A stretch of DNA of 60,909 bases from Vibrio harveyi NBRC 15634 = ATCC 14126 = KCTC 12724 (GCF_001591145.1 NZ_BCUF01000037.1:1-60909); one strand, 5' to 3'; positions 26,537 to 35,805 are shown, counted from the stretch's first letter. Numbers and translations are program-made. Notes: generated by a model not told the origin, from the sequence alone.

Positions 26537-27475
26537 CTACTTCAGAAGAATCCGAATCCGCTCTGTAGGTTTACGTTCTGGGGCGAGGCAATCCACTTCA
26601 CCCAATTTTGCGGCTTGATCTGGTTGAGCAGATAGCCTTGGTTTTTCGAGATACGCACGCTTAACGTTGAGATAAATAGAAATCGGCGTGGCGTCTCGTA
26701 AATAATGTTGAATGAGCTGGCGCATGTGGCTCGCCAATTGAGTATCTCTATGAATTTGATGTAGCTCTTTGCGGTTGGCAGGCTGGATACTCACCACCAA
26801 ATGTTGGTTGTAAGTCATGCATGTTTTGCCAATGAGGAAGCCTTGCCCGATCCTGCTGTTGTAGTCGTCTTTCTGTCCCAAACGGGTAAGAGAACTTGCT
26901 GGTAACTGACGACGTTCATGGCTCTTAGTCGACACATCGATCTGGTAAGGGAAGTAGTCGTTAAGGATCTGCTCTAACGTTTCTAAGTTACGATGCCCTT
27001 GAGCGAACAACAGCGAATACTGGAACAGCGCGCCGTGTTCGTGTTTTAGGTTCGCCAGTTGTTTGAGTAAATCGGTTTTCTCTTTTGCCAGCTCTTTCTG
27101 CACCAAGAGGTGAGGAGCGAGTTCTAGCTGCGCGGCAAGTTCAAAATGGCGCTGATTGAATACGTCTAAAAAGTCCTTCAGTGCGTGATCATCGTTATGC
27201 AGTGCAAACAACAATTCCTCATAGATGTAGTTGGGGATAACACCTTGTGCGCCAGATAGTGCTTGATGCGCGATGCGAACCTTGGCGCTGTGGTCACTGA
27301 ACGAGAAGTATTGAATATCGTCGGCATCACCATGAGGCATGGCTTCCGCTTTGAGCTCTAACTTCAGCTTATGCCCAGACTGTTTTGCCATTTGCATCAG
27401 TAATCGCATTGCTTGAGCAAAGTCATACTCATGTGGATTCGCTTTTAAATCGTTAATCAGTGACATCGACATCAT
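26537..27475 (-). CDS. tssG: T6SS baseplate protein TssG
   Basis: A 312-aa TssG (ImpH/VasB family), part of the TssF2-TssG wedge of the baseplate. The N-terminal YDFAQAMRLLMQMA is the family helix, and PNYIYEELL and a C-terminal AYLEKPRLSAQPDQAAKLG are consistent. It starts 12 nt after tssF. Several Met codons at the very start (MMSMS) leave the exact initiation codon open by up to three residues. Confidence 0.93.
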   Translation of the reverse strand: MMSMSLINDLKANPHEYDFAQAMRLLMQMAKQSGHKLKLELKAEAMPHGDADDIQYFSFSDHSAKVRIAHQALSGAQGVIPNYIYEELLFALHNDDHALKDFLDVFNQRHFELAAQLELAPHLLVQKELAKEKTDLLKQLANLKHEHGALFQYSLLFAQGHRNLETLEQILNDYFPYQIDVSTKSHERRQLPASSLTRLGQKDDYNSRIGQGFLIGKTCMTYNQHLVVSIQPANRKELHQIHRDTQLASHMRQLIQHYLRDATPISIYLNVKRAYLEKPRLSAQPDQAAKLGEVDCLAPERKPTERIRILLK

Positions 27476-27487
27476 CTATCGTCCACG

Positions 27488-29239
27488 CTACATCGAGCGC
27501 TGGCTCCCGTGGATTTTTGGATAACGCCTCGCAATACCATCTTTGCCATAAAGACGAATTGTGAGCTGAATGTAGCGATCAAAACTACAGAACTGTTGGA
27601 AGAAGCGATTCAACACATCGGTGAAAGTCAGATAGTTGCCAGACGTATCGAGAGTGATTTCAATCTCTGTGCCCGGAGAGAAGACGTTCTTGCCTAGAAT
27701 ACGCATCGATGAAACTTGCGAGCGCACTTTAACTGACTGAATCATCTGAATTTCATCGCTTACTAACTGATTGCGGCTACACAATTGCAGCATTTGCTTA
27801 AGCTGTTGAGTAGGATCTTCAGAGTGCAACAGAGACGAGAAGTTACTGTTCAGAAGCCCGATAAATTGCCAGTGCATATTGGCGTCAGATTCACGTTCTA
27901 TCGGAGCCGACGGCGGGTAGAGCGAATGAAAATCGCCGGGTAAATCGATCGGTTCTAAACATGTCATCTCACCATTGATGGTGCATGCTTGTTTGCCATT
28001 GGTACAAAGAAGGCGAGTGCCATAGAGTTTGTTGAATTCGAGCTCTTGGTTGGCGTTCAGGCTGATCGCCAATCGCAGTTCACCTGTGGAATCTTTTCGG
28101 CTTTGCCAGTAATCGCAATGTGGGTCGCTTTGGTAACTGTCTTTAAACAGTGGTGTCAGCAGTTTTTGACCGCTCGACGTAATCTCAAACACATCCAAAA
28201 TGTCGACCACTTGAATCTCGTTGTCGGTATGCGCATCGGCATTAACGGGAATGGTCAGGCTGCGTTGATCATAACTAGTTGGTTCGCCCGTTTGCTCGAA
28301 GAGGTTCACCGCAGGCACCACATTGAGCTTAAACACTTGGTTGTCGAAAAGACGGATAAACTCCATCGGTAAAGAGTGCATGAACAGGTTTAACACCACC
28401 GTTGAACAATCATGTTGCTGACAGGCTTCACCAAAGCCTTTAAGACGGAAGAACTGACGTTTCTCTTTGAAGAAGAAAAACTCATTCATCAAATGGTAGC
28501 CAGAAAATTGATTGCCTTTTTGTGGCAGAAACTGAAACTGCTTATCGCTAATTCGACTCTTTAGCTGATTGGCAGCCAAGACAGCGTGATTCTCACCATT
28601 GATGTCGGAAATCGATATTGCACGAGCTTCACTGAGCAGTAGTTCAACCAAGGAGTCCGCATTGTTCTCGAAACCTTGAACGAAGAAGTCGAGATCTTCT
28701 AACGCCAATTGACTGAAGTGCACATCATCATCGCCAGTTGACAAAGTGAGCTGTATAACGGCGGTAGTTTGTTCACTGCCTTGTGGGCGATTGAAGTCAA
28801 AAGGAGCACTGCTTGCCTTGGTGTCAATCAGTGCAAATGGTGTCGTTTTGAGTTCATCCGTTGTGGTGAACAAACATGTTTTGCCTTGAGACTCGGAAGA
28901 AAAGCGTGTGCCTTTGGGAAGCGTCGTGCTGTCGGTGGAAGGCGCGTCTGTGCTCATCTCTAGATACGCCACACTCGGTACCGTTTGAATGTAACTTGGA
29001 TAGAGTACGCCAAGTAATCCTTCGACAACTTCAGGGACTTGCTCAGATAGACGTTTTTCAACGTTGGCATTCAGCAGTGCCACACCATCCAATAAGCGAG
29101 CCAAACTTGGATCTTCGATTTGTCCCTGATGAATATTTAGGCGTTGTGCGTGTTCTGGATGTTCAGAGCCAAATTGACCGAGGGCACGGCGAACAAAAGT
29201 CAGCTCTTGTTCGTAATAACGCAGTAGAGGATCACTCAT
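27488..29239 (-). CDS. tssF: T6SS baseplate protein TssF
   Basis: A 583-aa TssF (ImpG/VasA family), with the characteristic N-terminus LLRYYEQELTFVRRALGQFG, a region with VPEVVEGLLGVLYPSYIQTV, and the C-terminal gp6-like fold ending in RIRLYG-type residues. It forms wedges with TssG and binds TssE and TssK. Its start overlaps the tssE end by 8 nt. Length is normal. Confidence 0.94.
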   Translation of the reverse strand: MSDPLLRYYEQELTFVRRALGQFGSEHPEHAQRLNIHQGQIEDPSLARLLDGVALLNANVEKRLSEQVPEVVEGLLGVLYPSYIQTVPSVAYLEMSTDAPSTDSTTLPKGTRFSSESQGKTCLFTTTDELKTTPFALIDTKASSAPFDFNRPQGSEQTTAVIQLTLSTGDDDVHFSQLALEDLDFFVQGFENNADSLVELLLSEARAISISDINGENHAVLAANQLKSRISDKQFQFLPQKGNQFSGYHLMNEFFFFKEKRQFFRLKGFGEACQQHDCSTVVLNLFMHSLPMEFIRLFDNQVFKLNVVPAVNLFEQTGEPTSYDQRSLTIPVNADAHTDNEIQVVDILDVFEITSSGQKLLTPLFKDSYQSDPHCDYWQSRKDSTGELRLAISLNANQELEFNKLYGTRLLCTNGKQACTINGEMTCLEPIDLPGDFHSLYPPSAPIERESDANMHWQFIGLLNSNFSSLLHSEDPTQQLKQMLQLCSRNQLVSDEIQMIQSVKVRSQVSSMRILGKNVFSPGTEIEITLDTSGNYLTFTDVLNRFFQQFCSFDRYIQLTIRLYGKDGIARRYPKIHGSQRSM

Positions 29240-29654
29240 ACAAATCCTCCTTCATATCGGTGGTCATGTCGCTTAATGAAATCTTGGAATCAAAAATCAG
29301 CTCTTTTTCGCCCTGTGCCGTTTTGGCTTTGGCGACGATATTGAAAGCGATGGTGTTTTCTCCCGCTTTACGCTCAACCAGTTCAACCATGACTTGGCTA
29401 AGGCGTGGCTCGAAATGTCGAATGTAGTTTTCTAGTTTGAGGGCTAATTGCTGGTGGTCGAGACTGGCACTCAATAGGTGCACATCCTCTATGCCAAAAC
29501 GGTAGTTAGAGCGCTGCACTTCGGTTAACCGATCATCAATGCTCATCAGTGACGCTTCCGAATCAAACAGGCGAGTCAGGTGATATTTGATGTCCTCGAT
29601 ATCATCTCGACGAGTCGTAGGGGCAGTTTGCACAAAGGTACGCCAAAAACTCAT
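29232..29654 (-). CDS. tssE: T6SS baseplate protein TssE (gp25-like)
   Basis: A 140-aa gp25-like protein that caps the sheath at the baseplate. The central YRFGIEDVHLLSASL and the motif RHFEPRLSQVMVELVER, with the conserved E-P-R-L, are clear. The N-terminal segment ends in the usual LTRLFDSEASL. It shares one base with the upstream tssC-like gene and overlaps tssF, so tight translational coupling is expected. Confidence 0.92.
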   Translation of the reverse strand: MSFWRTFVQTAPTTRRDDIEDIKYHLTRLFDSEASLMSIDDRLTEVQRSNYRFGIEDVHLLSASLDHQQLALKLENYIRHFEPRLSQVMVELVERKAGENTIAFNIVAKAKTAQGEKELIFDSKISLSDMTTDMKEDLYE

Positions 29655-31048
29655 TACGCCACCTCATCCAATTCTGTTGTCAGCACCACTTCGCCGCTGA
29701 AATGGTCGTATTGATACTGCGGTACGATGCGCAAAGTACAGACGAAATTGCCCGGATGATGGTCAGAGTCGCACACGCTGATCTTTGCGAAGCTCAATGG
29801 GTATTTTGATAGGGTTTCTTCGTTGGCGTACGCGACGTTACTAGAGAATTTTTCAACCCACTGAGAGAGGAACAACTCACACTCAGCCGCTGTTTTGAAG
29901 CTGCCAATCATCTCTCGCACTTGTACTTTGAGATAATGTGCAATACGGCAAGACATCAATGATGTTTGGATTTGAGTGAGGACTTTCTCATTATCAGATT
30001 CACTGTTGTGCCAAATCGAATTGTTACCATTGAAGTAAAACTTATCGCTCAAAGGGCTCTTAGTAAGAGGGATAAAACCACTGCGACTGTAGAAGGTCGA
30101 CAGTTGCCCAAACAAGGTCACTTTGGTTTGAGGTTGAATCAGAAAATGGCTATCGCTTTGGCTTTGATTGACCACGGCACCTTGGTTGTTGTCGTTCCAG
30201 CGAGATTTCAAGAAGCCAAACCAACTCACCCGTTGATGCTCTCGCATAATGGTGGATACAAACGCAAAGCCCGCATTGCCCCAAAGCCCGTTTTGCTTCT
30301 CGTTGTAGATGAATCCCACTTTGGCGTTTTGATAACGTGTACGCATGCACATTTCTGGCATCACTAAACCGACAAAACGCGCAGAGGACTTACTGCGTAA
30401 AGACTGCCACGATTGGTAATCAGGGCTGGCGAGGATCTTCTCGATTCGGTTGATATCAGACAGCCAGTCTGCGCCGGATTCGACAAAGAAATCACGATTA
30501 GGAGCAAATAGCATTGGGCATAACGTCGCTTCACCCAAGCGGCTCAATAGCTCGACGGTGAACAAATCATCGTAGTCAGATTCGAAATCCATATCTGCCG
30601 CTACTGGTTGTGTGAACAGCAAGCAACCGAATGGATGTCCGCCTAAGGTGTTTAACTCTTGGTTGCCGATCTTGTTGTACAGCTCAGACGTTTTGGTGCT
30701 GTAGGCTTGATTGACGTCGGAAGACACTTCTTCCCAACTCATATTGAGCAGCTTGAGTTGAGTGCGTTGGTAGTTTACGGGTAGGGTGGCTAAGCCTTGA
30801 AGCCCTACCCAATTGGTTTGCAGTGCCTCAAATTCTGGATGATGCAGTAATGTATCCATCTGTTTCGAGAGCTTATTGTCAATCTCTGCAATTAGGCGCG
30901 AAATATGAGTAATAAGCGCATCGGGATGGTCTAGCGCGGAGCGAGACACTTGAGACAGTAAAGAGAGCGCCTCTTGTAAAAAGTCGCTGTCTTTATCGTC
31001 TAGCTGTGTAAATTGGGTCTGCCAACCTGAGTGATAAATCTTACTCAT
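29654..31048 (-). CDS. Second TssC-like sheath protein (ImpD / TssC40-type paralogue)
   Basis: A 464-aa paralogue of TssC. It shares the SKQMDTLLHHPEFEALQTNW segment with the SKQLSKVMQENDFQKLEGSW region of the neighbouring TssC, the GGHPFGCLLF motif and the late RIAHYLKVQVREMIG segment. Sequence divergence is large. Rhizobium impC/impD and the paired TssC40/TssC41 of Agrobacterium are known precedents. I place the start at 31048, where AAGGAT lies 7 nt upstream. The reading frame extends 22 codons further to 31114, but that ATG has no ribosome site and the extension runs through a hairpin. A repeat element separates it from tssC. Confidence 0.82.
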   Translation of the reverse strand: MSKIYHSGWQTQFTQLDDKDSDFLQEALSLLSQVSRSALDHPDALITHISRLIAEIDNKLSKQMDTLLHHPEFEALQTNWVGLQGLATLPVNYQRTQLKLLNMSWEEVSSDVNQAYSTKTSELYNKIGNQELNTLGGHPFGCLLFTQPVAADMDFESDYDDLFTVELLSRLGEATLCPMLFAPNRDFFVESGADWLSDINRIEKILASPDYQSWQSLRSKSSARFVGLVMPEMCMRTRYQNAKVGFIYNEKQNGLWGNAGFAFVSTIMREHQRVSWFGFLKSRWNDNNQGAVVNQSQSDSHFLIQPQTKVTLFGQLSTFYSRSGFIPLTKSPLSDKFYFNGNNSIWHNSESDNEKVLTQIQTSLMSCRIAHYLKVQVREMIGSFKTAAECELFLSQWVEKFSSNVAYANEETLSKYPLSFAKISVCDSDHHPGNFVCTLRIVPQYQYDHFSGEVVLTTELDEVA

Positions 31049-31075
31049 ACTATCCTTGTGACCTAAATCGAATTG

Positions 31076-31106
31076 GCTTGGTCGAAGCATTCTACTTCGA
31101 CCAAGC
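31076..31106 (-). other. Perfect 12-bp hairpin in the tssC / tssC-like spacer
   Basis: GCTTGGTCGAAG (31076-31087) pairs with CTTCGACCAAGC (31095-31106) around a 7-nt loop. No T-run follows on the minus strand, the direction of the operon. It lies between the MITE-like repeat and the downstream gene's ribosome site. A role in mRNA processing, stability or partial attenuation is possible. Confidence 0.6.
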
Positions 31107-31118
31107 TTTATCATGCGT

Positions 31119-31293
31119 ATACCAATCGTAGTAAATAACTGGTCATTCTAGCTGGTTATAACACTCGATAACTTCGTTAACTTTTCGTTTAAAGTAAGTT
31201 GATTGTAGAATAACTACTTACCGAAAATTTTAGCCTTGTTCTCAAGCGTTATTCCTGCGCTAACTCTGACCACTTACTTACTGTGATCGGTAT
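31119..31293. repeat. MITE-like palindromic repeat, copy A (inside T6SS operon)
   Basis: A 175-bp element bounded by ATACC...GGTAT. Its ends are imperfect inverted repeats of about 35 nt (ATACCAATCGTAGTAAATAA against ATACCGATCACAGTAAGTAA, both followed by TGGTCA after one base). It shares GATAACTTCGTTAA and GCCTTGTTCT with copy B at 46564, at almost the same internal offsets. It carries no ORF. Its right end touches the tssC stop codon. Confidence 0.8.
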
Positions 31294-32771
31294 TAACCAG
31301 GGATCTTCGCTACCATACGAACCGACGTAGTCAGTTCTTCAAGTTGTAGCCAAGGTCTTAGGTGAGCAACGGCTGAATACGCGCCCGGTTTACCCGGTTG
31401 TTCAACCACTTCAATGCGAGACTCTGCCAATGGCGTTTTCGCTCGTTGATCGTTACCAATTGCACCTGCGTTGGTGTATTGATCGATCCAAAGTTGAAGT
31501 TCACGTTGAATGTCTGGCGCTTCTAGGTTCGAACCTAGCTTGTCGCGACCCATGACTTTCAAGTAGTGAGCGATGCGACCACTTGCCATGATGTAAGGAA
31601 GACGCGCTGAAATCGCTGCGTTTGCTGTTGCATCTGGGTCTGTGTACGTCTTCGGTTGCTGTGTCGTTTGACCACCGATGAACACGCCATAGTTTGAGTT
31701 CTTGTAGTGAACCAGTGGCAAGAAGCCTAGGTCACTTAACTCTTTCTCGCGTTCGTCGGTTAGGTTCACTTCTGTTGGACATTGCTGAACCAAGTCGCCA
31801 GCTTCGGTCTTGTAAGTTAGGTTTGGTAAGTTTTCCACTTTACCACCGTTATCCAGACCGCGAATTGCTGTACACCAACCGTACGCGGTGAACGCTTGCG
31901 TCATTTTCAGACCCAACTCGTAAGCCGCATTTGACCAAACCAGCTCATCATTGCTTGACGGATTCGGGTTGCCATCTTGGTCAGTGTTTAACTCTTCGTA
32001 GCTAAACAGTTTGGTGCCAAGACCTTTCTCTCCGTAAGGAAGGCGAGCCAGTGTGCGAGGTAGTGTTAGCGTTACGTAGCGCGCGTCGTCACTCTCACGG
32101 AACGAGTTCCATGCAGCATAAGCCGGAGAATCAAAACCAGCCGCGACAGGTTTGCCTTCTTCGAAGGTAGTGAAGTCATTGAACTCAAACATTTCCGCGT
32201 TTGCTGCGGCAACGAACGGAGCGTGACATGCAGCGGCTACTTCGCCCATGTAGCGGAGTAGAGCGACGTCTTCATCTTTTGCGCTGAACTCGTAGTCACC
32301 GATGAAGGTGCCATACGGTTCACCTCCTGCTGTGCCGTATTCGCCTTGGTATACCGCGTTAAACAGTGGGCTACGGTCGATGGCTGGTGCATCTTCAAAC
32401 TGATCAAGCAGCTCTTCTTTGGTGTAGTCGACCATTTTGATTTTTAGTGAGCGTCCTAAGTCGCTCTCTTTAACCAGTTTTTGCAGACCACGCCATGAAC
32501 CTTCTAGCTTTTGGAAGTCATTTTCTTGCATGACTTTCGATAGCTGTTTAGAAAGCTTTTTGTCGATCTCTACGATGGCGTTTTCAATCGTTTTGGTGAC
32601 GTTCTTGTCCCATGTAACTGTACCGCTTAGCGCTTGCTCTGCTAATACTGAGAACAGTTCTTTTGTTGTGTCCGCTGGCGTTTGTGTGGTCGCTTCGATT
32701 GCACGATCCAGAAAGCTCAGCGAAGCTTCAGCCGCTTCTGCTTGTGGTTGGTTTTCAACTTCCGTCGTCAT
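31293..32771 (-). CDS. tssC: T6SS contractile sheath large subunit TssC (VipB)
   Basis: A 492-aa major sheath subunit. The core features are the FQKLEGSWRGLQKLV helix region, the GGEPYGTFIGDYEF motif, the RLPYGEKGLGTKLFSYEE segment, MASGRIAHYLKVMGRDKLGS, and the C-terminal AHLRPWLQLEELTTSVRMVA. It assembles with TssB around the Hcp tube. It overlaps tssB by one base upstream. Its stop codon sits at the edge of the repeat element that separates it from the second TssC-like gene. Confidence 0.96.
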   Translation of the reverse strand: MTTEVENQPQAEAAEASLSFLDRAIEATTQTPADTTKELFSVLAEQALSGTVTWDKNVTKTIENAIVEIDKKLSKQLSKVMQENDFQKLEGSWRGLQKLVKESDLGRSLKIKMVDYTKEELLDQFEDAPAIDRSPLFNAVYQGEYGTAGGEPYGTFIGDYEFSAKDEDVALLRYMGEVAAACHAPFVAAANAEMFEFNDFTTFEEGKPVAAGFDSPAYAAWNSFRESDDARYVTLTLPRTLARLPYGEKGLGTKLFSYEELNTDQDGNPNPSSNDELVWSNAAYELGLKMTQAFTAYGWCTAIRGLDNGGKVENLPNLTYKTEAGDLVQQCPTEVNLTDEREKELSDLGFLPLVHYKNSNYGVFIGGQTTQQPKTYTDPDATANAAISARLPYIMASGRIAHYLKVMGRDKLGSNLEAPDIQRELQLWIDQYTNAGAIGNDQRAKTPLAESRIEVVEQPGKPGAYSAVAHLRPWLQLEELTTSVRMVAKIPG

Positions 32772-33274
32772 TATTCTGCTCCTTCTTTCTGGATGCCTAG
32801 CTCATCGGAAAGGGCGTTGATAGTGTCTGCGCTTTGCAGCACTTCCTTGAGTAGTTTCTCTAGATCACGAGAACGGTCCGCTTTTGAAAGCAGTACTTTG
32901 AGTTGGTTACGAGTCTCAACAAGCTTCTTGAGCGGTTCAACTTGCTCAACGATGGCTTCAGGCTCAAAATCTTTCATTGATGAGAATTTCAGACTCGCTT
33001 CGATTTGGCTGTCGTCATCAACCAAAACGTTGTCCACTTTGAGTGATAACTCAGGGCCAACACGCTTCATGACAGTATCGAAGTTGTCTTTGTCGACGTT
33101 ATAGAAAGTGCGATCTTCTACGTCTTCTTTGTCTTGCTTGTGACCCGAATAATCACCGACGACTCCCACCACAAAAGGGAGTTCTTTGGTTTCTACTGCG
33201 CCATTCGTCTCGACATCGTAAGTAATACTTACACGGTTTTTGCTAACTCGCTTGTGTTGGGAGTTCAGTGCCAT
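32771..33274 (-). CDS. tssB: T6SS contractile sheath small subunit TssB (VipA)
   Basis: A 167-aa TssB. The N-terminal SKNRVSITYDVETNGAVETK, the ELPFVVGVVGDYSG motif, and DRTFYNVDKDNFDTVMKRV are family hallmarks; the C-terminal helix region contains RSRDLEKLLKEVLQ. It is preceded by GGAGATACCATT before the ATG, and directly followed by tssC with a one-base overlap. Confidence 0.96.
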   Translation of the reverse strand: MALNSQHKRVSKNRVSITYDVETNGAVETKELPFVVGVVGDYSGHKQDKEDVEDRTFYNVDKDNFDTVMKRVGPELSLKVDNVLVDDDSQIEASLKFSSMKDFEPEAIVEQVEPLKKLVETRNQLKVLLSKADRSRDLEKLLKEVLQSADTINALSDELGIQKEGAE

Positions 33275-33294
33275 AATGGTATCTCCTTATTCCA

Positions 33295-33816
33295 TTAAGA
33301 AGCTGTCGAAGTAACTTTCGCTGTCGTTGCGTCAAAGCCCACTTCAGGACCTTTCTCGATTTTGCCGCCTTCGCCTTCGATGTAGTACGCTTTCGAAATC
33401 TCGGTGTAAGTGAGGCTGAATGATTCATTTGGTAGGTGACCATCCGACGCGCCCATGTTGTAGCTCGACATACGCGCAGCACTTAGTGTCAGGATTAGGT
33501 ATGGATCTGCACCAGAACCTTCACGGTTTGGCTTAGTCATCACGATTTCGATGGTTTTGCCTTCACCACCTGGCGCGTAAAGGAAAGTCGTCAAGTACGG
33601 TGTCGCACCATCACAGCCACGAGAGATGTTCACTTCACCTAGCGCGACCATGCCTTGGTCTGCGTTGTTCGCATTACCGACGTCGATGCCAACGCCACGA
33701 ACGGCACTCCAGTTCACTGTATCAATAGCAAAAAATCCATCCTTGCCACCGATCTTTTCTACCGTTGCAGCACCTTTTGGTGTGGTGCCATCAATTCTCA
33801 TGTAAATAGAAGCCAT
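33295..33816 (-). CDS. hcp: T6SS inner tube protein Hcp (TssD)
   Basis: A 173-aa Hcp-family protein whose hexamers stack to form the expelled tube. It begins MASIYMRIDGTTPKG and shows the beta-barrel signatures GEVNISRGCDGATPYLTTF and YYIEGEGGKIEKGP. AAGGAG before the ATG is strong, fitting high expression. Unlike many Vibrio clusters where hcp sits next to vgrG, here it lies between tssA and tssB. No C-terminal effector extension is present. Confidence 0.92.
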   Translation of the reverse strand: MASIYMRIDGTTPKGAATVEKIGGKDGFFAIDTVNWSAVRGVGIDVGNANNADQGMVALGEVNISRGCDGATPYLTTFLYAPGGEGKTIEIVMTKPNREGSGADPYLILTLSAARMSSYNMGASDGHLPNESFSLTYTEISKAYYIEGEGGKIEKGPEVGFDATTAKVTSTAS

Positions 33817-33849
33817 TTGGTTCTCCTTTGCTTTTTAGCATTTTTTGCT

Positions 33850-35301
33850 TCACCACTCGAAATCGGTAATACCGCTCGACGATTGAGTAGTTTTTACTTC
33901 TGGTTGGTTGGTTGTATTTGGAGTGTCGCTTTGCTCTGACGTTGTTGTTTCAATTGACGTTGCACTTTGAGACTCCTCATTAGAGGTAGTTTGAACCTCA
34001 GTCGCAGGTGGTACGGTCGGAACCGACTCTGGCACTGATTGTGGTTCAGGAATTCTCTTCAGAATGGTTTGTTCTAAATTGTCCATTCCTGTGAGTTGAT
34101 TGATATGGTCGAGCACTTGGTTGTTGCCACCAGTCATTTCTTGGAGTAGTTCTGGTAAGCTCAGATAACCCCAACGAATTGCGCGCTCTAGCAAGAACGG
34201 AACAGGGCTGTGTGGCTCGGTTTGTTTGAAGTAATCGGCAAGCTTTCTAAGTTCATGAAAAGCGTGGTCGCGATTTTGGATCTGACCTGCGATATTCATC
34301 GCAGTGGGTGCTGCTGGCTGGTGTGCTTCATTTGAAGGAATCGGCTCTAGCAACGGCGTCGTCGTAATTTGCTCTGCTTCTGGCTCTGATGAGGTTGGTG
34401 CTACTTCTGTATTTTCTGTTGCTTGATAGGTTGTTTCAGGAGAGTTTGATTCGACGGGGGGAGCCTGGGCTTCTTCGGCAATCAATTTAAATTGATCATC
34501 CAGCGGCCACTTGGAAAAATTATCTTCGGTGAGGTAACGAATCGCATTTATAAGTTCAGCGATGTTTTCTTTGATGAATTTGAAACTTACTGGCGTGGCG
34601 TTAATTGGTTGGCAATGCTTCGCGATGGCTTGTTCTGTAGCATCAAGATTCTGATACGTTTGCGCCAGATCCATTAAGATGTCTTGCGTGTCTGCGCTGA
34701 AAAGGTTTTGCGCTTTAGTTTTGATTTCGCCAAGCGAACCGTTGCGCTCTGCACGTAGGTAATCTGCAAAAGTGATGTCATCAATCAAGCCGATTAACTG
34801 CAAAGGCATATACACCGCAGTGGTATCATGAGTTTCACCAACAAGCTGTAGCAAAGGCTTCATACGGAACTCTGCACGTTCTCTCGCTATGCCAGACTCT
34901 TCAGCGCTTTTTAGTTTGTCTTCAGGAAGGAATGGATTGAGAGAGTCCCAAAACTGCTCCACGGTGCTTAGAAGAACTTGCGTTGCGTCGGCAAGGTTTC
35001 GATAGGGTGCGTCGGTGAACAACTGACTGGTGATATACCAACCTAGTAACTCCAAGTCTTTGCTTGACTGGGTGAGAGCGTGAAATGTCGCGGTACGCAG
35101 CTGCGTCCAGTTTTCATCATTACTCTCAAGTAAGGATTCATCACTGGATGCTTCGGGCGTTTCCACCAACTGGCGAAATGACGATTGCGCCGCATTGTAA
35201 CTGTTTCTCAGTGCTCGATAGGCACTTCTATCGAGTTTTAGATAGACGCCGCTCGGCGATCCATCTGTGATCGGTGCCAAAAGACTATCAATGTCAACCA
35301 T
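33850..35301 (-). CDS. tssA: T6SS cap/assembly protein TssA
   Basis: A 483-aa TssA with the N-terminal ImpA_N domain (MVDIDSLLAPITDGSPSG, residues 1-18, then the helical part to about 240). A long low-complexity Glu/Thr/Ser/Pro linker follows (about 285-335), then a short helical VasJ-like C-terminal region (about 345-425) and a second Ser/Thr-rich tail. I set the start at 35301; the frame continues 20 codons upstream, but the family N-terminus begins exactly here. The 201-bp gap upstream, after the PAAR gene, is A/T-rich and could hold an internal promoter, which would separate the vgrG-PAAR unit from the structural operon. Confidence 0.88.
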   Translation of the reverse strand: MVDIDSLLAPITDGSPSGVYLKLDRSAYRALRNSYNAAQSSFRQLVETPEASSDESLLESNDENWTQLRTATFHALTQSSKDLELLGWYITSQLFTDAPYRNLADATQVLLSTVEQFWDSLNPFLPEDKLKSAEESGIARERAEFRMKPLLQLVGETHDTTAVYMPLQLIGLIDDITFADYLRAERNGSLGEIKTKAQNLFSADTQDILMDLAQTYQNLDATEQAIAKHCQPINATPVSFKFIKENIAELINAIRYLTEDNFSKWPLDDQFKLIAEEAQAPPVESNSPETTYQATENTEVAPTSSEPEAEQITTTPLLEPIPSNEAHQPAAPTAMNIAGQIQNRDHAFHELRKLADYFKQTEPHSPVPFLLERAIRWGYLSLPELLQEMTGGNNQVLDHINQLTGMDNLEQTILKRIPEPQSVPESVPTVPPATEVQTTSNEESQSATSIETTTSEQSDTPNTTNQPEVKTTQSSSGITDFEW

Positions 35302-35502
35302 ATTCAATCCATGAATTATTGTTTTATTAAGCCAGAGATAATTCCGTTCCTCTGGTTTCATAGTTTGTAAACTTCAGTCTAGTGAGGATTTTCCTAAATA
35401 GCCGATAAAAATTAACTATTTAATAAAAACTAAGATGTCGATCCAAAAAATTGGTCGGATGAATGCTTCTATCAATATAATAGCCTGATTTATAAGGAGG
35501 TT

Positions 35503-35805
35503 TTATCCCCCTATAAGTACTGTGGGCATACCCGCAACAATACTGCCACCATGAGAAGTGGTGTCTCCCATTCGGGCGGCAGGTTTATTGCTTAATAGCA
35601 CGGTCGTGCTTCCCATCGCGATAGAATCTGGGGTTCCAACGCATACGCAAACGTCACTTACTGTCGCGGCCGGTAAGTTACCAATCAACACAGTCGGTGC
35701 CCCGGGACCGGTGACCGGACCTCCCACATGAGGGATCGGTGGCGTTGCAGGTGTCTGCATTGGGCATACATGCATGTCGGTGATACGAGCAGCAGGTAAT
35801 GTCAT
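35503..35805 (-). CDS. T6SS PAAR-domain spike tip protein
   Basis: A 100-aa stand-alone PAAR protein that caps the VgrG spike. It starts TLPAARITDMHVCPM, where the family signature is P-A-A-R-x-x-D. Several glycine/valine-rich turns follow, with zinc-ligand candidates H12, C14, H26 and the later C53/C55 and H85. No C-terminal toxin is fused. It overlaps the 202-aa gene by 4 nt and ends about 200 nt before tssA, so no effector gene follows it in the operon. Confidence 0.9.
   Translation of the reverse strand: MTLPAARITDMHVCPMQTPATPPIPHVGGPVTGPGAPTVLIGNLPAATVSDVCVCVGTPDSIAMGSTTVLLSNKPAARMGDTTSHGGSIVAGMPTVLIGG

Noticed and set aside
31049..31114. 22-codon N-terminal extension of the second TssC-like gene
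   Set aside because: The upstream ATG has no Shine-Dalgarno site and the segment passes through the 12-bp hairpin. The ATG at 31048 has AAGGAT at proper distance.
35470..35520. Possible hairpin at the PAAR gene end (TATAGGGGG / CCTCCTTATA)
   Set aside because: The pairing has mismatches and no T-run follows in either direction, so a terminator is not supported.
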